From Flavobacterium oncorhynchi (lineage in GTDB: Bacteria > Bacteroidota > Bacteroidia > Flavobacteriales > Flavobacteriaceae), in contig NZ_MUHA01000015.1 of assembly GCF_002217355.1 (NCBI RefSeq), positions 30,126-94,125 of the forward strand: a stretch of DNA of 64,000 nucleotides, written 5' to 3'. Position 1 is the stretch's first letter; each line of letters begins with the position of its first letter. The position numbers were made by a program, and so were the translations under genes. A model generated the notes under the pieces. That model had not been told where the DNA came from. It searched no databases and saw only the letters and a list, made by a program, of their open reading frames with translations. This document shows positions 8,767-16,562 of the stretch, piece after piece.

Positions 8767-8842
8767 AAATTCCAATACTAAAAATTCCAAATTCCAATGA
8801 AACGTGATTTACTGGAATTTGGAATTTTTAGTATTGGAATTT
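8767..8842. repeat. 30-bp perfect inverted repeat, likely bidirectional terminator
   Basis: Arms 8767-8796 and 8813-8842 are exact reverse complements, separated by 16 nt. Each arm contains two TTCCAA..-type motifs (for example AAATTCCAATACTAAAAATT). It fills the space between a plus-strand gene ending at 8758 and a minus-strand gene ending at 8849, so it can terminate both. The arm length is well above that of an ordinary terminator. Confidence 0.9.
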
Positions 8843-8848
8843 TATAAA

Positions 8849-9565
8849 TTAAAGATTGATTTTTTCAAAGAAAGCATTCTTGTAGCTTTCACTTATAGGA
8901 ATCCGTTTATCGCTAATCAAAACTTTATTTTTTTGTATCGATTTCACATGTTTTATATTAATGATATAAGATCTGTGAATTCTAGAGAACCCTTTGCTTG
9001 AAAGTAAATTTTCAAGTTTTATTAAGCTGATTAATGTTAGTGTATATTTATTATCGGTTGTATAGATTTTTACATAATCCTTTAAACCTTCGATGAATAA
9101 GATATCAGCAAAATTCATTTTAACATTTTCGTATTCAGCTCTTACAAACATAAAATCCTGTTCGAGCTCTGGAGCAAGTGTATTTTCAGCAATTGAAGAA
9201 ACAGCCGCCGTAGGATTAACAATTTGCTGTGCGCGTACTACCGATTTTAGAAAACGATGAAAGGGAATTGGTTTTACTAAATAATCGACAGCACCAAGAT
9301 TAAACCCTTCGACAGCATAATCAGAATAGGCAGTTGTAAAAATTACAAGTGGTTTTTTCTCGATCGTATTTAAAAAATCTATCCCTGAAAAATGCGGCAT
9401 TTGAATGTCTAAAAAAATCAAATCAACATTATTTTGATTGATAAATGAAACGGCATCAATAGCATTATTAAAAGTACTGATCAATTCAAGTGAATCGACT
9501 TTTTGTACAAAATCTTCCAGTAATTCAACAGCTAATGGTTCGTCATCTATAATTACACATTTCAT
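8849..9565 (-). CDS. LytTR-family response regulator
   Basis: 238 residues starting MKCVIIDDEPLAVELLEDF. The receiver domain (about 1-115) has the acidic pair D7/D8, phospho-acceptor Asp53 (IFLDIQMP), Thr77/78 and Lys98 (LVKPIP). A LytTR DNA-binding domain follows (about 138-238; FVRAEYENVKMNFADILFIE, ending ISESYKNAFFEKINL). LytTR regulators are paired with LytS-like kinases, and one is encoded upstream in the same cluster (10386-11495) with a dioxygenase-like gene in between. The frame can be opened at a TTG at 9601, but the ATG at 9565 coincides with the conserved start of the receiver fold. It is probably a transcription factor for genes of this cluster or others; its target is not visible. 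Confidence 0.94.
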   Translation of the reverse strand: MKCVIIDDEPLAVELLEDFVQKVDSLELISTFNNAIDAVSFINQNNVDLIFLDIQMPHFSGIDFLNTIEKKPLVIFTTAYSDYAVEGFNLGAVDYLVKPIPFHRFLKSVVRAQQIVNPTAAVSSIAENTLAPELEQDFMFVRAEYENVKMNFADILFIEGLKDYVKIYTTDNKYTLTLISLIKLENLLSSKGFSRIHRSYIINIKHVKSIQKNKVLISDKRIPISESYKNAFFEKINL

Positions 9566-9663
9566 CTGCAGGAGTTTAAATTTATTCGGTTTGGAGCTCA
9601 AAAGTAGTTTTAAACCAGTGAATTAAGTTTTAAAATTATCATAAAATACTGGTTTGATTTTAA

Positions 9664-10374
9664 TTACCCATTTACAGTAATTGTTTTGGTCAAAGTATAA
9701 CCATCAGTCAAATTACCTGTTAAAACTGCCAGTTCGCTGGCAAGACTGTCTGCAAAAACATTATCTCTAGTATTAGAAGTATCAGCTTGTCCGTGAGCAG
9801 CATAATTAGTACTTGAGTAAACAGTACTCGAAGTGCTTTCTGGGAAAGCAATTTGAGTAACTAATAATGAAGATCCGCTGCTTGACAAAACTTCAACATG
9901 TACATGAGGAGCTCTGCCTTGGTACCATCCTGGATAGATAGAAATAAATGAAACTTCTCCTTTAGCATTTGTTGTTTGTCTTCCTCTTAAAAAATGAACA
10001 GAAGTATAATCTGTCTGCTGCATTTGAGTTCCGCCGTATTCAGAATAATTGCCGTCTTTGTCGCAATGCCATACATCAACTAAAACATTCGATAGAGGCA
10101 GGCAGTTATTGTTTTTATTTTCAATAATTAAATTGATTAATAGGGCAACTCCAACTCGGTCCGATTTTATATTTTCTAAAACTAATTGACTTGGTGTTTT
10201 GATAGGAAAAGGACCTTTAGTTTCAGATGGTGAAACTGTGCAGCTTCCGTTACCAGATAAGTCTGTGCCAGAATCATCATTATCACTTTTAGAGCACGAT
10301 TCTAATATTTTTGAAGCACCAGCCAAAGCTGTGATGCCCAAAAGACCATTTCGGATGAATTTTTTTCTGTCCAT
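9664..10374 (-). CDS. Intradiol ring-cleavage dioxygenase-like lipoprotein
   Basis: 236 residues. The N-terminus (RKKFIRNGLLGITALAGA...LESC) looks like a lipoprotein signal with Cys27 as the acylated residue, followed by an Asp/Ser-rich linker. The body matches the intradiol dioxygenase fold: VDVWHCDKDGNYSEY supplies the first iron tyrosine (Tyr110), and YPGWYQGRAPHVHVEV supplies Tyr151, His157 and His159, the 2-Tyr/2-His Fe(III) set. Cytoplasmic relatives cleave catechol or protocatechuate. Exported forms of this kind have no settled substrate. It lies 11 bp after the kinase gene, inside a kinase/regulator cluster, so a sensory or protective role is possible. Confidence 0.85.
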   Translation of the reverse strand: MDRKKFIRNGLLGITALAGASKILESCSKSDNDDSGTDLSGNGSCTVSPSETKGPFPIKTPSQLVLENIKSDRVGVALLINLIIENKNNNCLPLSNVLVDVWHCDKDGNYSEYGGTQMQQTDYTSVHFLRGRQTTNAKGEVSFISIYPGWYQGRAPHVHVEVLSSSGSSLLVTQIAFPESTSSTVYSSTNYAAHGQADTSNTRDNVFADSLASELAVLTGNLTDGYTLTKTITVNG

Positions 10375-10385
10375 AATTTCAAGGT

Positions 10386-11495
10386 TTAATTTACAGTAGT
10401 TTTAATTTCATCTAATTTTAGATTTAAATGCACGCGGTAAAATTGGCTGTCTTGGTTTATAGTTAGTTCATGAGCATTTGGGTAAAGTAAATCCAGTCTG
10501 TTTTGGATATTTACTAGTCCAATACCTGAATTTTCAGGGTCTTTTATATAGTTTTCAATTGTATTTTCAATCCAAAAATCAAGGTTGTTTTCTGAAATGA
10601 AAATTTTAATTTTGATATGTGCTGCACCTTTATAATCTGTTCCGTACTTAAAGGCATTCTCAACAAATGATATCAGCAGTAAAGGTTCAATAAACTTATT
10701 TTTAGTGTCGCCATGAACATTAATTACAATATCTTCAATGTTGTTAAGTCTTAGTTTTTGCAGTTCAATATAATTCTGAATATAATTTATTTCCTTTTCT
10801 AAAGCTACCGTTTTATTATCTGTTTCGTACAGCATATAACGCATTAACTCAGATAATGTGACGATGGCATCAGGGACCAAATCAGATTTTTTATGTGCTA
10901 GAGAATAAATACTGTTTAGAGAATTGAATAAAAAATGCGGATTGGTTTGTTTGCGCAAATAAGTCAATTCCGTATTTGTTCGATGCGTTTCGGCAATTAG
11001 TTTGTTTTGTTCGTTGCTGTAAAACTCTGTCAGGGTTCTAATAATTGCACTTATGGTAAGAATTAAAATATAGAAAAAGGAAGGGCCGATTTTAAAGAAA
11101 AGCGGACGTTTCATTTCGATTTTTAAGTTGTCGGTTTTTCGTAAAAGTACAGTTTCATTTGGCATGAAATGTGGGCGGGCAATATTTGAAGGAGGTAAAT
11201 GTCTGAATTCAGGAATAAAATAATTAATTCTGATGATCATAAAAGCAGCAATAATTATAAATGCAAATAAAAAATACTGCCAGTACTTTTTTTGTAAAAG
11301 AAGGGACGGAACCATGTAATAATAGTTGAGGTAAAACAACATTATTCCTGATGCCCACTGAACATAAAAATCATTATTGATCCTAAACGGACTTTCATAA
11401 AACTGAATTAAAGAAGTCAGAATGAAGAAAACCCATATAATACAATGGAATAGAATTTTATTTGAGTTAGTATTTTTGATGGCTCCGATTTTCAT
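10386..11495 (-). CDS. LytS-like sensor histidine kinase (His_kinase family)
   Basis: 369 residues. Four hydrophobic spans (about 14-31, 45-62, 72-92 and 137-157) form the sensor part, with an extracytoplasmic loop of about 40 residues between the last two. The kinase core begins with the phospho-acceptor in LRKQTNPHFLFNSLNSIY (His187) and continues through LISFVENAFKYG (N-box, Asn280) to SGIGLVNIQNRL (G-box). This short core, without a HAMP or PAS domain, is the LytS/YehU type that signals to LytTR regulators. It starts immediately after the stop codon of the DUF4907-like gene. The cognate regulator is probably the gene at 8849-9565. Confidence 0.92.
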   Translation of the reverse strand: MKIGAIKNTNSNKILFHCIIWVFFILTSLIQFYESPFRINNDFYVQWASGIMLFYLNYYYMVPSLLLQKKYWQYFLFAFIIIAAFMIIRINYFIPEFRHLPPSNIARPHFMPNETVLLRKTDNLKIEMKRPLFFKIGPSFFYILILTISAIIRTLTEFYSNEQNKLIAETHRTNTELTYLRKQTNPHFLFNSLNSIYSLAHKKSDLVPDAIVTLSELMRYMLYETDNKTVALEKEINYIQNYIELQKLRLNNIEDIVINVHGDTKNKFIEPLLLISFVENAFKYGTDYKGAAHIKIKIFISENNLDFWIENTIENYIKDPENSGIGLVNIQNRLDLLYPNAHELTINQDSQFYRVHLNLKLDEIKTTVN

Positions 11496-11831
11496 TTATA
11501 ATTTTATTTTTAATAAAATTAATTCATTTTTGTTTACTGTTGGTGATAAGTTTTGGCTGAGTTTTTCAATCACTAAATGAGCAGTTTTTAATGCATCATC
11601 TTCTGTCGAAAAACTTTTGTTGTCACTTATTACGGGTATAATCGATTGTTTAATAATGATTTTGTCTTTATACAAAATCGAGTATCCCCAGCCAGAAGTG
11701 GTTTGAAAAGTTTCTGTTCTATAGGCCTCTTTTTTTTCACAAGAAACCATTTGTAAAACAAGACACAAAAGCAATAAATTCTTCTGGATGTTACTCCAGA
11801 AGAATTGTTTAGTATTAATTATCATTGTCAT
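11496..11831 (-). CDS. DUF4907-like lipoprotein
   Basis: About 111 residues. A hydrophobic signal (NLLLLCLVLQMVSC) gives a lipobox ending VSC, so the mature protein is probably a lipoprotein. The mature part (TSGWGYSILYKDKIIIKQSIIPVI..NKSF.TEDDALKTAHLVIEKL) resembles the small Bacteroidota family DUF4907, recognised from memory only. Two ATGs (11831 and 11825) are candidates; both overlap the 3' end of the kelch gene by up to 17 bp, which suggests translational coupling. The signal-peptide codons contain a 12-bp perfect hairpin. The kinase gene begins at the base after its stop. A periplasmic accessory or ligand-sensing subunit for that kinase is possible but unproven. Confidence 0.65.
   Translation of the reverse strand: MTMIINTKQFFWSNIQKNLLLLCLVLQMVSCEKKEAYRTETFQTTSGWGYSILYKDKIIIKQSIIPVISDNKSFSTEDDALKTAHLVIEKLSQNLSPTVNKNELILLKIKL
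11777..11806. other. 12-bp perfect hairpin within the signal-peptide codons of the DUF4907-like gene
   Basis: Arms 11777-11788 and 11795-11806 (AATTCTTCTGGA / TCCAGAAGAATT) with a 6-nt loop. It lies 9 nt past the kelch stop codon and 16-22 nt past the candidate start codons of the DUF4907-like gene. No T run follows, so it is not a classical terminator. Confidence 0.7.
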
Positions 11832-12822
11832 TTTGTTCCTCCAAAGGTTTAAATTCCCAAGCATCATCAAAATAAGAAGAACCAATTCTTCCTAACATAT
11901 AAAAACCGCGATTATTTATAGTAAAACCTACAGCATCAGTTCTTGTTGCGCCTTCAAGCGGAGTTCTTTCAACCCAAAGATCAGTAGTTGGGTTGTACTC
12001 CCAAATTGTTTTTATATTTTCGCCTCCAACTACGTATCCTAGTCCATTCATGCTAAAACTTGATGCATTGGCACGTACAATTGCATATTCGTCATTATAC
12101 GAATAATCATCAGTGGTATTTTTATCAATATCTCTTTTTCTTGTCCAAGTATCAGTTGCAGGGTCAAATTCCCAAAAATCTCCCTGGTAAACACTATTAT
12201 TAATTCCTGTAGCCAGATACGCTTTATCAGCAATTACAAATACAGTTGCATTGCGTCTTTTATTACCGCTAAAACCGTTTACAAGTGTCCAGCTGTTTGC
12301 TTGATCATCATATTGATAGAAATCTTTTAGATAGTTTCCATCATAACCAGTTCCAAAATAAGCTTTTCCTCCAGCCTGAAAACCTACAGCAGCATAACGA
12401 GCTGTTCCAGCAAAATCTGTTTTTTGAGTCCAGCTGTTGTTGGAAGGATCGTATTGATAAAAATCCTTCAGTTTATTAGTTCCGTCATAACCAAGTCCAA
12501 TGTAACCTTTATTGTTTAATGCAAAGCTAGATGCAGAACTTCTTCCTACACCAATAAAGTCTGCTTTTTGCTCCCAATAGTCTCCATTTGAGTTGTAAGC
12601 CCATAAATCTTTCAAGTATACATCGCCGGTATAACCAGCAGCAACATAAGCATAATCACCAATTACAAAACTTGTGGCGCTAGACCTTGCCGGCCCATCA
12701 AAAGCTGATTTCTTTACCCAGTTTCCCATTAATTCATCATCCTCGTTGTCATTGCTGCAGCTTATAAAGAAGAGACTAGAAAGTAATGAAGCGAATAATA
12801 TTCCTTTTTTAAAATTATTCAT
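11815..12822 (-). CDS. Kelch-repeat lipoprotein
   Basis: 335 residues. A lipoprotein signal ends FISC (Cys22), followed by the acidic stretch SNDNEDDE, which could act as a lipoprotein export signal to the cell surface. The rest is six to seven kelch blades of about 47 residues, each with a pattern like RSSATSFVIGDYAYVAAGY...LKDLWAYN....W.QKADF, predicting a beta-propeller. Kelch propellers bind proteins or sugars and carry no obvious catalytic residues here. The gene heads the minus-strand cluster with the DUF4907-like lipoprotein, LytS-like kinase, dioxygenase-like lipoprotein and LytTR regulator, and has a consensus -7 box upstream. Confidence 0.88.
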   Translation of the reverse strand: MNNFKKGILFASLLSSLFFISCSNDNEDDELMGNWVKKSAFDGPARSSATSFVIGDYAYVAAGYTGDVYLKDLWAYNSNGDYWEQKADFIGVGRSSASSFALNNKGYIGLGYDGTNKLKDFYQYDPSNNSWTQKTDFAGTARYAAVGFQAGGKAYFGTGYDGNYLKDFYQYDDQANSWTLVNGFSGNKRRNATVFVIADKAYLATGINNSVYQGDFWEFDPATDTWTRKRDIDKNTTDDYSYNDEYAIVRANASSFSMNGLGYVVGGENIKTIWEYNPTTDLWVERTPLEGATRTDAVGFTINNRGFYMLGRIGSSYFDDAWEFKPLEEQNDNDN

Positions 12823-12848
12823 AGTGTATTAAAATTTATTTATTGGTT

Positions 12849-12856
12849 CAAAAGTA
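12849..12856 (-). promoter_or_regulatory. -7 promoter box (TACTTTTG) of the kelch cluster
   Basis: Exact TAnnTTTG match on the minus strand, 26 bp upstream of the ATG at 12822. No -33 TTG at normal spacing was found. It would drive the kelch, DUF4907-like and kinase genes and perhaps those beyond. Confidence 0.5.
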
Positions 12857-13039
12857 GGTTGGAGAAGGATTTAAAAAAAAGAAGATATATGTATTGCCCA
12901 TTTTGATAGACTAAATCAGACTTTTTAAAGGCGAATGAGTTATTGATGTTACTTTATCTATTGTAGATGCTTTTTTGCCTTTTATAGAACAAAAATGTAA
13001 GACTGTATATGTTATGATGCCGTCTAAACCACGCCATTA

Positions 13040-13047
13040 TATATTTG
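13040..13047 (+). promoter_or_regulatory. -7 promoter box (TATATTTG) of the DUF4270 gene
   Basis: Exact TAnnTTTG match 15 bp before the ATG at 13063. Its terminal TTG is the codon that would extend the reading frame to 13045, so that extension is not translated if this promoter is used. Confidence 0.55.
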
Positions 13048-13062
13048 CGCAAAAAATTGATT

Positions 13063-14391
13063 ATGCGTAAGTTATTGTTTGTGTTGTTTGTTGCTTTTAC
13101 ATTATTTTCATGCGGAACAGATACTGATGCAGGAGAGTTTGTAGTTGGATCTGATTATTTGGCGTTGAACAATAAGGTTGTTATGATTGATACTGTAACG
13201 GTCGAAATGTCTACCATAAATTTTGATTCGCTGGTGACTTCAAACCAAAGCCGAATCCTGGTTGGAAATTACGATGATCCTATTTTTGGTAAGGTAAAAT
13301 CGAGTAGTTATTTTCAGTTGTCATCAAGTAATTATGCTTTAAATAATGAAGGTTCCGATACAGAGAATGTTAATTATGTTTTTGATTCCATTTCTATGGT
13401 GTTAAAGTATGATAACTATTTTTATGGCGATACAACTAAAATTCAAACATTTAATATTCATCGCTTAACGCAAAAAGTAAAACCAAATACTGATTCTGGA
13501 AGTTTTTATAATAATTCGAGTTTGAGTTACGATGAGGAAAGTTTGGGAACATTTTCATACAAGCCGCGCCCAGTTGGAAAAGATTCGATTAATATAAAAA
13601 TGAGTAATGTATTTGGAGAAGCTCTTTTTCAAAAAATAAAGAAAAGAGATATTACAGATTTTGACTCTTTTACAGAGTATCTAAAAGGGCTTGTAATTGT
13701 ACCATCATCGTCTAACTCGTCAAGTGTTATTGGGTTTAATACTTCCAAGAGTTTAGTGCGTTTGTATTACTCCAAATATCAAGCGGGTGTTGATGAGGTT
13801 CCTTTTGTGATCGATTTTTCTATTTTAGATGCTACAAAGCAGTTTAATTCTATTTCATTAGATAAAACAGGAACGTTAATTCAAAATCTGCCTATATCGA
13901 GCAGTAAACTTTCGAGCACAGCGACTAACGGACAGGGATTTATTCAGTCTGGAACAGGAGTGGCTTGTCGTATCGATTTTCCAAACTTAAGACAGTTGAA
14001 ATATATTTCAGATAACGGCGCTATTGTCGATGCTCAATTGATTTTAAAACCAGTTAATAATTCTTATTCTGAAAAATACCCACTTGCAGATTCCTTAAAA
14101 ATATATGTAGGCGACAATTTAAATAGAATAAGCAGTTCGTTATTGAATTCTGCTGGAGCAGCAGTTTATGGTATTTTGAATAAGAAAAGCGATGAGTTCA
14201 ACGAAAACATCGGATATACTATTCCGTTGGGTAATTTTTTACAAAAGGAAATGCTTCGAGCTTCTGATTCTAAATCTTCTTTGATCCTTACGCTTCCTGG
14301 TATTTCTAAAACCGTAGATCGAATTGTTTTAGGGGATCAAAAGCATTTAAACAATAAAATTCAACTAAAAATATATTACATCTCTTATTAA
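13063..14391 (+). CDS. DUF4270-family lipoprotein
   Basis: 442 residues. A signal peptide ends LFSCGTDTDAGEF, with Cys20 as the probable lipidated residue. The first mature part (FVVGSDYLALNNKVVMIDTVTVEMSTINFDSLVTS...ILVGNYDDPIFGKVKSSSYFQL) is the hallmark of DUF4270, a Bacteroidota-specific family of exported proteins of unknown function, rich in beta-strands. The stop codon is directly followed by the ATG of an outer-membrane barrel gene with no spacer, so the two are surely co-translated and may act together. The start at 13063 is preferred over the TTG at 13045, which is part of a -7 box. Confidence 0.85.
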   Translation: MRKLLFVLFVAFTLFSCGTDTDAGEFVVGSDYLALNNKVVMIDTVTVEMSTINFDSLVTSNQSRILVGNYDDPIFGKVKSSSYFQLSSSNYALNNEGSDTENVNYVFDSISMVLKYDNYFYGDTTKIQTFNIHRLTQKVKPNTDSGSFYNNSSLSYDEESLGTFSYKPRPVGKDSINIKMSNVFGEALFQKIKKRDITDFDSFTEYLKGLVIVPSSSNSSSVIGFNTSKSLVRLYYSKYQAGVDEVPFVIDFSILDATKQFNSISLDKTGTLIQNLPISSSKLSSTATNGQGFIQSGTGVACRIDFPNLRQLKYISDNGAIVDAQLILKPVNNSYSEKYPLADSLKIYVGDNLNRISSSLLNSAGAAVYGILNKKSDEFNENIGYTIPLGNFLQKEMLRASDSKSSLILTLPGISKTVDRIVLGDQKHLNNKIQLKIYYISY

Positions 14392-15630
14392 ATGAAAAAT
14401 AAAATAGTTTTTATTTACTGCGCCATTTTAATATCGTTTGCATCATTTTCTCAAAGTATTTCAAGTTCGCCGTATTCATTGTATGGAGTAGGCAGTTTGT
14501 ATGATGCTGATTTTGGATTGCTTCCTTCAATTGGATCAGCGGGAATTGCACTGCCATCAGATAGCTTTATTAATAATCTTAATCCAGCTTCATTAGGTTC
14601 ACTTCCATTAAATCATTTTATGTTTGATGTTGGTGGTAAAGCTATTGCGACAACCTATCAAAACAATTCAAAAAAGGAGAATCGTAACAATTTTCAATTT
14701 TCTCATATTGCTTTTGCTTTTCCAGTTACTAAAAATTCTGGTTTTAGTGTTGCGTTACGTCCGTATTCTAGCTCGGCATTTAAAATTTCTAATCTTATCC
14801 TGCCAATCTCAGATAGTCAGGAATCTTATAGTTTATCAGCAACAGGTTCAGGAGGATTAAATAATTTTGATTTTTCTTATGGGTATCGATTTGGTAAAAA
14901 ACTTACGGTAGGAGCGTCTGCAGCTTTGTTATTTGGAAACACTGTTGATGACAGAGTTTTTACAATTCTCAATTCAATCACTACTATACATAAAAAAACA
15001 GATTATAACGGACTTCGTGCAACGTTAGGAACTCAGTATAAAATTGATTCTACGTTTACTATTGGTGCAACAGTTAAATTACCGGCACAAATTAAAGGTT
15101 CAAAAGTACAGTCAGTTGAGTCGATCAATGATGAGGTGGTGAGCGATATTCAACCTGAAACAGTTTCTGATGTAGACGATTATTATATGCCTTTAGAAAT
15201 TGGAATTGGTATTAGTAAACGATTCAAAAAAGTCTTGAATATGACTTTTGATTATGAAAAAAGTTTATGGAATGATACGAAACAATCTGGTTTCTATGGT
15301 GATTATGTAAATCAAGACAGATTTGCGTTAGGTTTTACTTATTTTAACGAAAAACGAAATTACAGAAAATATTGGGACAGGGTCAAATATTCTGCAGGTG
15401 CAAATTTTGATACGGGATATCTTGAAATAGACGGAAAAAGAATCAACAATGCTTCAATTTCAATTGGAGTTAATCTGCCTATCGAAAATACTTTTTCGGC
15501 CTTAAATATTTCATATTCGTACGGGCAAAAAGGAAGTATTTCAAACAATTTAATCAAAGAAAATTATCATAAATTGTCTGTAAACTTATCTTTAGATGGT
15601 ATTTGGTTTGTTAAGAGAAAAATAGAATAA
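14392..15630 (+). CDS. Predicted outer-membrane beta-barrel protein
   Basis: 412 residues with a signal peptide ending SFASFSQ, then SSPYSLYGVGSLYDADFG...GSAGIALP...NNLNPASLGSLPLNHFMFDVGG. This opening is like the FadL/PorV-type barrels of Bacteroidota, in which NPA followed by alternating hydrophobic strands is common. About a dozen amphipathic strands follow, ending LSVNLSLDGIWFVKRKIE. It starts at the base after the DUF4270 stop codon, so a lipoprotein-barrel pair is likely. It converges with murI, 2 bp apart. It may be a transport or secretion pore; its ligand is unknown. Confidence 0.75.
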   Translation: MKNKIVFIYCAILISFASFSQSISSSPYSLYGVGSLYDADFGLLPSIGSAGIALPSDSFINNLNPASLGSLPLNHFMFDVGGKAIATTYQNNSKKENRNNFQFSHIAFAFPVTKNSGFSVALRPYSSSAFKISNLILPISDSQESYSLSATGSGGLNNFDFSYGYRFGKKLTVGASAALLFGNTVDDRVFTILNSITTIHKKTDYNGLRATLGTQYKIDSTFTIGATVKLPAQIKGSKVQSVESINDEVVSDIQPETVSDVDDYYMPLEIGIGISKRFKKVLNMTFDYEKSLWNDTKQSGFYGDYVNQDRFALGFTYFNEKRNYRKYWDRVKYSAGANFDTGYLEIDGKRINNASISIGVNLPIENTFSALNISYSYGQKGSISNNLIKENYHKLSVNLSLDGIWFVKRKIE

Positions 15631-15632
15631 AA

Positions 15633-16409
15633 TTAGAAATCTTTTTGGACTACGTTGTACTTATGTTCTAAAATGGAATCTAAAACAACTGGATTTGAAT
15701 TAACGTAAAATATAGGTTCGCTTTTTTGAGCTGTTGTAAAACCAACTTTTTCGCGTAAAATATTTTGAGTTTGTCTTGCTACTGCTTCTCCAGAATCTAT
15801 AATCTGAATATGTTCAGGAAGTATTTTTTTAATCTGAGGAATTAAATAGGGGTAGTGGCTGCATCCTAAAACAAGATAGTCAATGTTTGCATCTATCATA
15901 GGCTGCAAGTATGATTCTAAAAGCTGTGTCATTTCAGTAGAATACAAATTTCCATCTTCAATTAACTGAACTAGTCCATAACCAACCTGTTCAATAATCG
16001 TTGTGTTTTGAAACATTTCTGCAGTTTTATTAAACAACTCACTGTTTAATGTTCCTTTTGTAGCCAGGATACCAATAACTTGCGTTTTAGAGTTATTGGC
16101 TGCAGGTTTTATCGCAGGTTCAATTCCAATAAACGGAATGTCATAATCATTACGGAGTTCACGAATAGCATTAGTTGTCGCTGTATTGCACGCTACAACA
16201 ATTAATTTGCATTTCATTTCCAGTAAAAAATCAACATTTTTTTTACTTAAAGCAACAATCTGTTCTTTGGTTTTTTGACCATACGGAGCATTTTTACTAT
16301 CGGCTAGATAAATTGTTTTTTCATTTGGAAGTAAGTCATGAATAGCGCTCCAAATTGAAGTTCCTCCAATTCCAGAGTCAAAAACACCTATAGGATTATC
16401 GTTTGTCAT
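15633..16409 (-). CDS. murI: Glutamate racemase
   Basis: 258 residues, typical length. MurI interconverts L- and D-glutamate for peptidoglycan synthesis in the cytoplasm. The N-terminal motif PIGVFDSGIGGTSI supplies the substrate-binding DSG, and the two catalytic cysteines are Cys74 (VVACNTATT) and Cys183 (VLGCSHYPYL). The gene is separated from the upstream skp genes by a strong palindromic terminator and has its own -7 box only 4 bp before the ATG, so its transcript may be leaderless. It belongs to the conserved envelope block that continues through bamA and uppS. Confidence 0.96.
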   Translation of the reverse strand: MTNDNPIGVFDSGIGGTSIWSAIHDLLPNEKTIYLADSKNAPYGQKTKEQIVALSKKNVDFLLEMKCKLIVVACNTATTNAIRELRNDYDIPFIGIEPAIKPAANNSKTQVIGILATKGTLNSELFNKTAEMFQNTTIIEQVGYGLVQLIEDGNLYSTEMTQLLESYLQPMIDANIDYLVLGCSHYPYLIPQIKKILPEHIQIIDSGEAVARQTQNILREKVGFTTAQKSEPIFYVNSNPVVLDSILEHKYNVVQKDF

Positions 16410-16413
16410 AGTG

Positions 16414-16421
16414 CAAATTTA
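16414..16421 (-). promoter_or_regulatory. -7 promoter box (TAAATTTG) abutting the murI start
   Basis: Exact TAnnTTTG on the minus strand. Only 4 bases separate it from the murI ATG (16409), so initiation at the usual distance would fall at or next to the start codon. Confidence 0.55.
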
Positions 16422-16503
16422 GTATTTTTTGAAACAAAATGATAGTTGAAATTAATTGTAATTTGCGAATGATATGTCTTTTTTATTTTAAATAAATGTA
16501 AAA

Positions 16504-16542
16504 AAAAACTGTTCAAATTTTTTAAAAATTTGAACAGTTTTT
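16504..16542. terminator. Palindromic bidirectional terminator between skp and murI
   Basis: Arms 16504-16522 and 16524-16542 are exact reverse complements (core ACTGTTCAAATTT), bounded by A and T runs on both sides. It should stop transcription from the skp/bamA operon before murI. Confidence 0.85.
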
Positions 16543-16562
16543 AATTAAAGAATTCGTTTTTA

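Noticed and set aside
9613..9656. AAACCAGT/ACTGGTTT pair as a terminator between the dioxygenase-like and LytTR genes
   Set aside because: The stem is only 8 bp with a loop near 28 nt and a weak T tract, so termination is doubtful.
11777..11806. Hairpin after the kelch gene as a terminator
   Set aside because: No T run follows on the minus strand, and the next gene's signal-peptide codons run through it.
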